Shown here: in pieces, positions 51,511 to 62,745 of the stretch | How the letters are laid out: the number at the start of each line of letters is the position of its first letter | How positions within the stretch are numbered: the stretch's first letter is position 1 | Assembly: GCF_030867145.1 (NCBI RefSeq) | Contig: NC_134427.1 | Location: 15,895,001 to 15,959,000, forward strand | Direction of reading: 5' to 3' | DNA: 64,000 nucleotides | Source: Opisthocomus hoazin | Taxonomy: Eukaryota > Chordata > Aves > Opisthocomiformes > Opisthocomidae | Made by a program: the position numbers and the translations under genes | Notes under the pieces: model-generated | Databases searched by the model: none | Seen by the model: only the letters and a program-made list of their open reading frames with translations | What the model was told of the DNA's origin: nothing

Positions 51511-51556
51511 GACCTGCCGGGCAGCAGATGACCTGCCGGGGAGCGGACCTGCCGGG
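51511..51556 (+). repeat. Short tandem repeat, three gacctgccggg units
   Basis: Three copies of gacctgccggg are separated by 5-8 nt of related sequence. Small and probably neutral. Confidence 0.8.
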
Positions 51557-54500
51557 CATGGTGGTGGCTCCGTGCTGGAGCACCGCTGCTCGCCAGCTCC
51601 AGCCTGGCTTTGGGTGGGAGTTACCAACCGCACTGCTCTTCGGCAACGGCTGGGCAGCATGCACGCTGGCCAGGCTGCTGCCTGGGGGCAAAATGTCACA
51701 ATACGTTTGGTAACCTCACTGGAATGAACATGGAGCCGAAACTTGAACTTCTCACGGTGCAGTACAGAGAGTGGCAGCAAGAAACCAGTCCTCCGGAGCA
51801 CAGGCTGGGAGATGCGAGCCGTGCCTGGCTTGCAAGAGGCCGACAGTCCCAGTGCGTCCCAGCACAGGTAGCGGCTCCTCCGGGCCAGCGCGACGGAGAG
51901 GAGCTGGGGTTGGGGTGGGGACAGCGTTGGAGCGCAGAGGGACACCCCAGCAGGGTCAAAACGATGTGCTTTAACAACAGCATGCCCATTACACCTACTT
52001 TAAGCTGCCCATCTCACATTGAGAACTTTCTGGGCTCTCAGTCATTAAATCTTCCAGAACGATAATTAATAAACAGATCTGCAGCCTTACTGAAGCGCAT
52101 CCTCTACTGGTGTCCGACAAGTATGGTTTGTGTGATGGCCGTCAGCTCAGTTACGTGTAACTCACAACAGAAAAGGTGCATACTGACCAGCAACTAAAGA
52201 CAGTCCCTGCCACCAGGAAGCCTGGAGGGACCAGGCAAGAGCAGTGCTGGTAGGGAGTTTTGCTGGTTGGGTTTCTTTTTTTCTTTCTTTACATAAAAAG
52301 CTGAGATTTTATAGTTTGGAGAAAGCACATTGTGTTTTGGAGAAAGAGGCCAGACATTGTAGGGGCTGTGACATGTAGTCCAACGTATTAACAAGTAGCA
52401 CAGCTTACATCCACTGCTCCTGTTTGCGAGAGCTTGCTGAGAGCCTCTGGAATGAGAAGCGCTGCAGCCCATGCTGGCTGTGATGTGAGAACAACAGGGT
52501 GAGCGGCATTAACGGGCTCCCACAAAATCAGCAGCAGAATTACATTAAAATAGGTACGGCATGAAGGCATTTCTGGCACAGATCTTTAAAAAATCTCTTA
52601 AAAAATCTTTTTTAACTTCAAAGATTTTTATTATTTAAAAACTTATTCTGTATAATTTTGCTTTTTATTTTTTCCTACTAGTGGAGGCTCTGAGCAGCTC
52701 GGAAAGTAGGGCAGGACTTCCAGACAAACAAAGTGAAATCCTGGGAAGGCTGTCACTGCCTGCTACAGGGATGGGCCCTGTCTGTATCTGGAGCTTTATC
52801 TTATTGGAGTAAATATTTAAACATCTTATGTCAAGCCAAAAAGAAAAAAAGTGTATGCTAAATATTGCTTTTTAATGTCAAGCCAGATCACTCGGGGCAT
52901 CTTGCTGGTGAGAGACCTGTATGTTCATGGCCTCCATTCAAGTACCCAGCTCTGGAGCTCTGCCTTTGGAGGAAAGCTCACAAGGACGCGAGAAGGCTCT
53001 GGTGGGGCAAAGCACTGCAGGGGCTGGCACTGAACCCTCCAAGCGCGGTGTTTGGATCTGAACCGTGTCTCTGGGCCCTCTCCACTCAACAATGAAGTGG
53101 AAAGGAGAAGCACTTATAAAAGTGGAAAAAGCAATCAAAAGGAGCGCCCTAAAATGAAACCCAGGACTGAAAGTCATGGGACAAAAAAATCCATGAACAA
53201 ACGTTATTCTGAATCACAAGTTGAAGACAACAGATGTTGCATTTCCTTATCCAAAACCAGCTCATGTCCACGACCACCAACGGAAGGGGCTTGGGCAGGT
53301 GACTTGCTCCAGAGTAGGCAACGGTGTGGGCTAAAGCATCCCAAGTTTTTAAGCAAGCTTAAAAAAGAAGAAAAAAAGGTAGGAGAATGGAGCTTGTGGC
53401 CCTTTGCCACTTCACAAAGAGGACAGGCTCAGGCTGGAGGACATGTAGAGGCTAGAAATGTCCCTGCTCCTGCCCGCTGGGCTTAGGAGCTTCCAGGAGA
53501 ACCTGAGGTGATCCTCGTGACAAGAGGCAGAAGGCACGCTGAGGTTGCTGGTTCCAGCTAAGTTTCACTATGGGTCTGGGAGCTTGTTTGGCTCTAACAC
53601 AATGTGGAAACTCCAGCCTATAACTCCCTGTTCACTGGACATAGAAAAAAAATACGTGCGTCAGATCGCCCTGGGAGCTGGCACCGAACGCTTTCCCTCG
53701 GCTAGGCAGATGTGTGCGAGAGGCCCCGGTGCCAGGGAAGCGAACGTTGTTTCTCCATATTTCTGGCATGGTGGGACCGATTGTGGTGACAGAGCTAAAC
53801 GTGGCCCAGAGAACAGGGGTGAAGCTGTCAGCAGAGGCAGAAGGCACAGAAAGGATGGATGCTCACACACTGACCAAAAGTTCACCTCCACTCTTCCTCC
53901 TGTCAAAGACACTTGCAATTTCATGAAATTATGTTTTCCGTCTTTCATTTCTGGTAGATAAATAGAAATAAGGAATATCTAGGAGATGCAAGCAAATGAA
54001 AGTGAAGATGAAAGCATTCCCCACAAGTGACTAGAAGGAGCCTTGAGCAAAAAAAGCATCTACAATCCCTCTGGAAAAACCTAAAACAACAACAAAAGCT
54101 GTACAAGAAGGGCCAGAACTTGCCAGACAACACGTACAGTTAGTCTGGTTGGGTTTCACACGGAGCTGAAGCCTGAGGCTGCTCAGGCCCGTTGATTCAG
54201 TGGTGGTCTTTATTCAGTGACAGTGGAGTTTCCAAGCAGGGAACTGAATCAGTGGCTTCCTTCCCCTGCAGCGCGTTGAGCAATCTCCTTCCAGCCCCGG
54301 GGCCCGAGATTTTCCGTATAATGCATGTCAAGCAGTTGACCAACCGAGGAGCATCGGGTGACTGGAAGACTGAACACTTCCACAAGAGCAGAACATATTG
54401 ACACATGGCCCTTTGAGGAAGAAATGAGTCCCAGCCAAAACGTTCACCCTTTCTGGGTTGGTTTGTGCGTATGCACAAACTATGGGGCCGCAGACCATAG

Positions 54501-54757
54501 CTACTCACAGAGATCAGTAGCACATCCCTGAGGAGCGTCGTCATCCAAGGCACAAGTGTGCCCAGTTTTGGTTCTGACTTTATCTCCATCAAATCTGCAT
54601 GGGCCTCTAAAAATCCCTCACGATGTCCAACGGGGAAGGTTTAGCAGTGACTCCAGCTGGTCCTGGAAGCCCTGTACGCAGGACCGTGAGCTGAAGACAG
54701 GAACACTTTGAACAGGGGCTTTTAAGATCCCACAACTGGAAAAGCTCAGCTTTTACA

Positions 54758-54791
54758 GCATAATTAGGACGTCAGCGTAATTAGGATGTAA
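54758..54791 (+). repeat. 17-bp imperfect tandem duplication
   Basis: gcataattaggacgtca is followed by gcgtaattaggatgtaa. No function is suggested. Confidence 0.75.
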
Positions 54792-55758
54792 GTTGTGACA
54801 AACTTCAGTGACCCCACTAATGTCAGTGGGAACTTTGCCAATGGCCACAACAGACCAAAGACTTGCCAGGCTCTCCTTGTCCGTCCTTCCGCCCCCAAGA
54901 GCTGCTGACGAGCTGCGAGAGGCACCGGCCAGAGACAGCCCCCAGAAAGGGGCCCGGGGAAGGAAACACGCGTCGGAGCAAAGCGTTCAGCTGGAAAAAC
55001 CAGGCAGGAGAGACTCCTCTCTCACAAGGCACGTGGGATTTAGGGTTTCGGTGCCTGGGCCCAGCTGGCAGCTGGGGGGTTACGGGATCTCTTGAGCGCC
55101 CCAAGGGCCACCCAGCCCCAGGCAGCCGTCACGGCTCGCAGCCAGGAACGGTCGGTCAGCGCTCGCTCCCTTTCCGAGAGGAACGTGGAACTGTCTAAAC
55201 CAAAGATCAGCTCTAGACTAAATGATTTGGTTTAGGACATACTTTTTTCTGGAGGTTTATTTCTGGCACGTGACTTCAAAGCACGATGAGCTTGAACTGC
55301 AACGTTGGGAGCTGGAGGACAAGACCTCACACGGTGGTTGAGGCTCAGCGATGCCTTCCAGCTTATGCTTCTTTCAACATCTCCTTGAAGCGGACGAAAT
55401 TGTAAACTACAGACAGTTTTTCCTCTGTGCCTTTCACATCTTTGCTCAGCTGACGCAAAGATGCTCACAGCCACAGCTTGGGAGAACACTGCCTACGAGA
55501 GCTTCTCCAAGAATGAAATGGACCGTGTTCATAGTCAATAATATTTACAGATCTGTTCAATTGATGTACAAAGAAGATTTGCTTTTCAGCTTTGTTTCAT
55601 TAACATTTTTTGCTCTTTAGGGGAATGCGTATGGTAACACGCTTTGATGCCGGTGATCCTTGTACGGCTCCACCAACCCATCTGGACAACTGCATAGGAA
55701 GCAGCAGTGGATTTTAACTGAGAACAGTGACTGCTACAAGCAAATTGATGGCCCATGT

Positions 55759-55795
55759 TAAAATAACTTCTAAATAACTTCTAAAATAACTACTT
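55759..55795 (+). repeat. Short aaataacttct tandem repeat
   Basis: About three imperfect copies of aaataacttct lie in AT-rich sequence. Confidence 0.7.
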
Positions 55796-57969
55796 TGCAA
55801 TATTTAGGATGAATTTCTAACTCATATAAATGCACCTATAAAAAGGGTGGCGTAGCTTATTGCACGCTTGCTGACCCAACATTTCCACGTACAAATGGCA
55901 CCATCTGTAGAGTCCACTGAAATCAAAGGAAACTTCCATGGATTTTGTAAGCTTTAAGATTTTTTTTTTCCTATAAATACGCTGTATAGATCCTTAGTTA
56001 GAAAGCCAGTTGGACTAGGAGGTAAGTAGACAGGACAGTAAATTACAATAAGAATTTTAAAAGAAACAAAAGGCTGATCCTGAAAGAGACTTAGTGAAAT
56101 TTTGGTCCAGAACGTATTCTGAAAACCTCTGATCAGTTGCTGCTCAGATCACCTCCCACATCTGAAGTTGGCTCATTTTTGGCTGGGTTTGCAAAAGAAA
56201 CAAGGTATGCAATCATACAGCTTTTCTTTCTGTCCTCATCCGCCCTCCTTCCCCGTCTCCTCTCTGTAGATAACTTTCCTGCTTGCCTACACTGACGACC
56301 GATTTCAGCCAAACTCATCCAAAAGCTTGGAAAATTCGAGAAGTTTCCCCCAGGTTTTTTAACGTCAGCAGCTGGTTCGAGGACAGAAACCCCCGTTGGT
56401 TCCTGCGGGCTGAGGTCCAGCGACCACAGGCTGCCTTTGGCCTGGCCACTCCTGACCGCCTCTGCCCAGGGAGAGGCCCACGTGCGAGAGAGCGGGGATT
56501 AGTCGTTGGAGGAACAAGGGAGCGAGAGGACTCTCGAGCTTGGGGTGGGAACAGCAGTGAAATCACAGGGACGGGAAGGGGGAAGGAGGAAAACATTACC
56601 CGTGTGGAGTCAGAGGGGGTATGGGGACACCAGGGACAGGTTTTAGGACAAAAATCCTACTTTGTTAGTTGTTTTGCTCACAAAACAACTCATTTACTTC
56701 AAGCAGCCGCTGTCCTGCTTCTACACGTGCACCGGTCGGGGCAGGGCCAGCGATGCCCTCCCCGCAGTGCCGTCAGCGCAAAAGGCGTATCGCACGCCAG
56801 CACAGCCTGGAGGTCGGGGATCTTCAAGGAAGCAAGAAAACAGGTTTGAGTCCTGTCAGCTGATAAAAGGAACCACATCCAGCTCTCCCCTGGTGTGAGT
56901 CAGTGCACCCAGCTCCTGGAGAAAAAGCTCTCCATCGCACCCTCTGTGCTTCGCCAGGAGGGACTGTCCCAAAACCTGGCGAGAGACAATGCATGAAATG
57001 CTGAAATCCTGCTGGGTTCCAGGCTCTGAGTCGCGGCCCGAGCCTGAGCAACGCCCCGCACCACGGCAGCCTTCGAGGAGATCGGAATTTAAACCCAATC
57101 TGTCTCGAGCATTTTGCTCTCGGCTGTTTACGCCCGGCCCCTTGCTGGGGCAGCTACACTTGGGCAGCTCACGGTTTGCCTCGCTGGGTTGCATCGATCC
57201 CAGCGTGGAGCAGAGGCACCGGGAGCTGGCCCTCACCCGCGCACTCCGCAGCGGCCCCAAGGGCTCCTGTCACTCCTGCCTGCAGGTGACCCTCAGGCTC
57301 CCACCATTACGTATTTTTCTCTGCTTCTTTTGGGTTGTAACCACAAACACGACTTCAACCACAATGGCATGACTGATAAGAGAGGTTACACTGATAAGTG
57401 ACTGAGGAAAGCTGTGCGTGTTCTGGAATATATTACGTGCTCGTAATTAGAAGCCAGATTGATTGACTCGATTTAGATGCAAATATTTCTTCTGTTCTTT
57501 GCTTCCAGCAGGTTAAACAGAGAAGACCGACCACCTTTCTCTTTTTAGGGGAAATGCTTAGTGAGCAGGTTGGCTTCTTTTTTCTGTTCTGGCAGTTGAA
57601 GTTTTGCAAAGCCTCTCCTTCGCTTTGCTAACTGAGGAAGCTTGTGAGAGAGCCACGCTGTGGTCCCAGCACAAACCTTCCGCTGGTTGTCCACAGAAGC
57701 AGAATCGGCTCTCTGTATATGTTCACCCCCAAATTTATGGATGAACAAGGGGATCACAGTACGTAGTCACCTGAAATAAGCCCAGTGCTCATCACATTGA
57801 TTACCTTGGAAGCTAGAGCAGCAGTACTAAATGGTGAGGTCCTGGGCTTTGCTGGCTCCATGTTCTGGGGGCTCTGCAAAATCCCAGACCTGAATGAAGC
57901 TCTCTGGCAGCCTGCGCCCTGTGGAGGTGAGCACTGCCCACAGGGATTGTTAAGGCTGCTCGGGAGCCT

Positions 57970-58385
57970 TTCTGGAAGGGAAAGGCTTTCTGCTCTGGAG
58001 ATCGGACAGTCCAACCCGTCTCTGAGCAGGGCAGTTGGACACAGGGCCACGTCCAGTTGGGTTCTGAGTATCTCCAAGGAGACTGCACAACCTCTCTGAG
58101 TAACCTGCCACATTGTTCAACCAAACTCTCAGTGAAGAAGTTTTTTCTTACATAATTCCTTGCTTATGCCCATTGCCTCTACTTCCCTCACTGGGCACTG
58201 CTGAGAGGAGTCTGGCTCCACCATATTTACCCTCCCTGACCCCATCAGGAATTTGTACACATGGATGAGAGCCCCTCAAGCCTTCTCCAGACGGACCTGC
58301 CCCAGCTCTCCGGGCCTCTCCTTGCAGCGACGGCTCCCGCTGGTGAAGGGCTACGAGCTTCGCCCTCCTTGCACCCGCACCTCTC
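57970..58385 (-). mobile_element. CR1 LINE 3' fragment
   Basis: The plus strand contains a diverged ctggagatcggacagtccaa block, then acaacctctctgagtaacct, gtgaagaagttttttcttac, ctcactgggcactgctgaga and cttctccagacggacctgcc, following the antisense CR1 3' UTR and ORF2 end in order. Many substitutions and no intact frame remain. The edges are approximate. Confidence 0.88.
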
Positions 58386-61300
58386 ACTGCCTCGAGGACG
58401 CGAAGCCACTTAATTTTCTCGGACAATAAATGGAGGAATTCAGTCTATGCTGAGAACACTGACTCCATGGAAGCACCTGCCCTGCTGTTAGAGCTGCTGG
58501 CTTCACAAGAAATAAATGCAAAGGGAGGTTCACGGCATCTGCTTTGCATGGACATTCTTGGAAGTTCATTTGTTTTCATGTGCAGGTCCCACAGGTTGTT
58601 CAAAGCCAGGACAGAGAGCCCGGCTTTTTCTACAGTAAACAGAGGAGATGACTCAAAATGTGCTGTAAACCAGAAATGACTCTGAAGATCAAATGAGCAA
58701 TGGTATTTCAGAGAGTTAAGATGGGGAACCTGAGCAAGATTTTATATCAGCTTTCAAAACAAAATATAAAACCACACTCTCTTGTCAGGCATTTAGCCCA
58801 CAAGTTTATAACAAGTATTGCACCAACAGCTAATGAGATCCTAACAAAAGTTAGACTTTGAGGCTACAGAGTATCCTGGAAGCAAATTGGAAGGAAGCAC
58901 AGAACCACAACAATTTTCTTCAATTATCATCAGGATTGCCAGTTATGGTACGGACGACCTGAGACACCTGCTTGCTCCTGTTGTACAGCAGTTCTGCCAG
59001 GGTCCTGCTCTTTGTGGGTCTTGGAGGCTTGCTATATTGGACTGGTATCCAAATGGCAGCAATAATGGTGTTTTAATTTTTTTTTTTATATATACTATCT
59101 CCAGTCTCCTATTTTCTCTTGTAAACGAACAGAAAAAAATGAAAAAAATCATAGTGACAGGAAAATACAGCTTTCTACCGGCCCGTGCCAGCGCTGCTTA
59201 CAAAGCATGGGCTCAAACCAGCTGCTTCGTGACTTTGCAGAGCACAGTTATTCTGCTACCTTCTGTGGTCTGGTATTTGTCACTAACACAGGAGCCGCAA
59301 AATACCTCGTTTAAATTTGGCTATGTTCCAAAAACTTGATAATTTCTGGAATTTCCATGTAAGTTTCAAGGAGCGGTGCTGGCAAAATGTTGTTACGGAT
59401 ACATATTCCATTCCCTTTCCAGAGCAAATCAAGTAATTGCTGGAGCTACTAAAAAGAGACATTTTTCTACAAGCAAAAGCTCAGTCTCTGCACCGTCGGA
59501 TCAGTCCAACTTCCTGCAAATAAGACACAAACGCCTACAGAAATCTTTCAGATTAAAGTAGAGCATTTTCCCACCAGTCATTTGTGTATTCAGGGAGGGA
59601 TGGGAAAGTTGTTACTAATATCTTGACCTCTAAAATTTTCCATAGTAAAAGTTGTTACTGTATCAACTTTATCTTACGTGCATATGTGTTTGACAACAAA
59701 ACAAAAGCCAGTCACAGGTAAAACCGATGACAGGTAGAAGGAACTGCGGGAGAGGATGAGGAAGGAGTCTCCAAGAGGGGAGTTTTTTCTCTTTGTTCCT
59801 TCCCAGCAAGTTGACATTACCAACATTTCCTGCAGACCTGAACTTTGCCCAGAACGAACTATTTTATTGCTGTAAGACCAAGCGGGTGTTTTATGTGAGA
59901 TACATACGTAATATTGTACTGTTGTAAGAGAGAAGAAGGTTGGCTGGATAGCGCTATTGATTACATGTTCAAGTCAGCAGGAAGGGAGGAGCATGGCAGG
60001 AAACTGCGGCCAAGGTCTAATAAACAACCGAGGCGATGGGATTCCTATGGCCCCGCACAGCCGCAGGGCAATACGGCCGGGGACTGAAGATGCCAGGGCT
60101 GGCCCCAGCTGATAGCCAGCCAATAACCCCGGTGGCTGCCGCTCCTTGCTCAAGCGGGAGCTCGCAGATTGCTGGCAGCAGCGGGGCTGATGTTCCCCTT
60201 GCTGCTCTGACAACAAGCGCCTCACCTCCGAGGGTCCCCTACCCAAATGGCGGAGAGGATTAATCCCCACATCTCCTCAGGCCTCTCTGGGCGATGCCAC
60301 CGTGGGCAGGTTCCAGCCAAATAGGAGATCTCCTTCCCTGGTGCTGCCAACAACTCCACTATTAAAAAATGAATCATCTCCAAGCCCTCTTTAGCTCTCA
60401 GCGCTGTGCTGCAGTGACCACCCCTCTGCCAGGCTCTCTGTGTTACTAAAGAACGCACGGCTCCATGCTTCACACTGAGGGAAACAAACATGGAGAGGAG
60501 ACGCTTCTCCTATACCAATGAGACAACCAGCTCATCTCACTGAAGTATTCTGCCCTCTCCATGTTTAACACATGTGACTACCATGCTGACTTACAAACCC
60601 TCTTTGCCACCAAATAGAGCATAGGATCCACTTCAGTCCTACAGGACAACTATAGGAAACAGTCCTATGAAAACCAAAATTTGTCTTTGAGAAAATGAAA
60701 TTAATTAAATTAAGAAGAATGGGACTTCATGTCTCATGAAATACACTCTCGGGTGACATATCTGTTGCTTTCAACAGTTAAAAAATCTGTTTAGCTTTAG
60801 AAAAAAAATCTGAAAAGTTAAGGTCCACTTTCAGAGCTCATCCTAAATAATTTTCTTGTTTCTGGAGTCTAGTCTAACCGTCGGGTTTGTGGCATCCCAG
60901 TCACCCGGCGTGTCTGACCAAGCTTCCGTCCCATCCTCCTCCGCTGACCTCCGGGGGCAGGGGCCGCCCTGCTCTGGCCCTGGGCCAGCTGGGGCCACCA
61001 CTGCTCACAAGGAACGCACCTGGCACCGAGACCGCAGCTACGTAAAGCCAGCACAATCCTTTCTTTATTCATCCAGCGTTAGTACGAGCTGGCACACTCC
61101 AAAAACAAATAAAAAGGCAAGTTAATCTGAATCTTGACATGCCGGCCACTGAAGTCCAAATCACTTTCTCCAGAGTTAGAACAAAAGCTTTGGTTTATTT
61201 GCTACACACTTCCCCTAAGACATTTAAGCTCTGTTTGCAAATGCGAGCTCTGTCGTGGTACCAGGAGAGCTCAAAGCTGGCTGTGTAGTACAACAAGCCA

Positions 61301-62339
61301 CTGCGCCTTCACAGCCACACAGCACATTTTCATTGTGTTGTGCGATACCTTGCTTAGGATGCTCTGTTTTTGGAGCGGAGCCTCACGCGATGGTTAGGTT
61401 GGTAAAGAACCTGTGACACTCCTGCAGGTGCATAACTGAGACTTGGAGCAGCTGGTGTCGGCCGACCCCTCTGACCGGCCCCAGTACGGGCTCCGCAGCT
61501 GGAAACTTCCTCAAGTGGCAACCCAAACCAGCACGGGGACGGGACCAGTAAAATACTGGCTCACCACTGGATTAAAAACCGCTCAGTTTGCTCACAAAAT
61601 CGGACAAGCGAGGCTTAAGCCAAAGGATTCCTTCTGCAGCTCCACCACAGTATAAGTCACAGAATTAGCGACGTATACGTATGCTTTGTACTAAAATGCT
61701 TGTTGGACAGGTTGACTGAGAGGAACACGCAGAAATAAAACAGCCAAGCAATACAGTATCGCAATTAGCTTCTCAGTTCTTCCCTAATGACAGATCCATT
61801 GCTTTTAGGGCCAGAATGGCAGATTACATTCATTTTGTTTAACCTTTCATTAAGGAATCAGGGAATCCCAGAAGAGGCTGAGATCAGCCACTACCCAGGA
61901 AGGATTAGAACAATTTGGGGAGAGCGGGGGGAAGGCAAGATCTGGCTTGCAGTCTGCAGAGCGCATACCTATGCTGCAGACACCTGTAGGTTCATTTCTG
62001 TCCTCTGACCTCGAAAAATAAACTAGTGCCTTCAAGGCAGACACTTTGGGTTTCTCTGCATCGCTGTCTAAAATAATTTGCGTGCTGTACAAGTAAAAAA
62101 TGGTACTAAATTCAGAGACTCCCCAGTTTGGCTACACTGTACCAAGCTCAGAACGTCACAGCAGAGTATTTCTTACTAAGCACTGAAGTTAAGACTCAAA
62201 TTGCATAATACATTTTTTTTCTTGATTAAAGCAACAACCATCCACAAATTCAGCTGCTTCCTCATACCCTGGGTGTGCTGCCCTGGACAAAACTTCCAGG
62301 AAATGGTCAGGTTTCAGCGCTTCACGCTGTGGTACTCAC

Positions 62340-62745
62340 CGAGATGCATCATCACGAGGGTTCTGTTGCCTTTGTCCTGCGTATTGTAGATCACAGCCGC
62401 TGCTGCACCCCGTCTGGCTGCCAACTGAATTTTTTCAGCAAAACTGCAATTGCCTCTTTCAATCAGTGCTATCCACGGTGGTTTTGTGGTGGTGAACCGG
62501 GTATTTGCATTGCAGGCTTGACGATTTGCAGATTTCGGAACGCCCACAAGCCCCCGAGCACTCAGCAGAGGAGAATTTAATCCATACCGGCCACATTCGC
62601 AGTGCTCAGACACCGTGCTGTTGCTAGCGCTGTTGAAATAGAATAAACTTACAAAGGCACTCATGGAATGGGCTTGTATAGTCTTGAATAAAGTATTCAA
62701 AGCCACCAGGATGCAGAAAAGACGGAACACAGTCACTGGCTTCAT
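62340..62745 (-). CDS. RNF128: RNF128 alternative exon 1B (signal peptide and PA domain)
   Basis: This is a second, independent first exon, 13 kb upstream of exon 1A. ATG at 62745 opens 135 codons ending CATCTCG|GTGAGT in phase 1, the phase needed to join exon 2. Residues 1-25 form a signal peptide (VFRLFCILVALNTLFKT), followed by SMSAFVSLFYFN, CECGRYGLNSPL, VGVPKSANRQACN and WIALIERGNCSFAEKIQLAA. This pattern (SMSA...CECG-YGL-SP) matches human RNF128 isoform 2, not RNF133, RNF148 or RNF149, although those relatives share the PA fold. Sequons are at N42, N99 and N127. The spliced protein is 389 aa, against 402 in human. The exon is not in a CpG island. Confidence 0.93.

Larger units (their letters stand above)
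49723..62339 (-). other. RNF128: RNF128 region between alternative first exons 1A and 1B
   Basis: This is 12.6 kb that is intron for 1B transcripts and 5' flank for 1A transcripts. It contains two CR1 fragments (49893-50100 and 57970-58385) and three small tandem repeats (51511-51556, 54758-54791, 55759-55795). GC content is raised near 50.2-50.9 kb and 56.3-57.3 kb. No additional gene was recognised; long frames in GC-rich parts lack any family resemblance. Confidence 0.75.

Noticed and set aside
62314-62745. Exon 1B as a separate intronless RNF133/RNF148-like retrogene
   Set aside because: It ends at a consensus donor in the phase needed for RNF128 exon 2 and carries no membrane span or RING downstream; its sequence matches the short RNF128 isoform.
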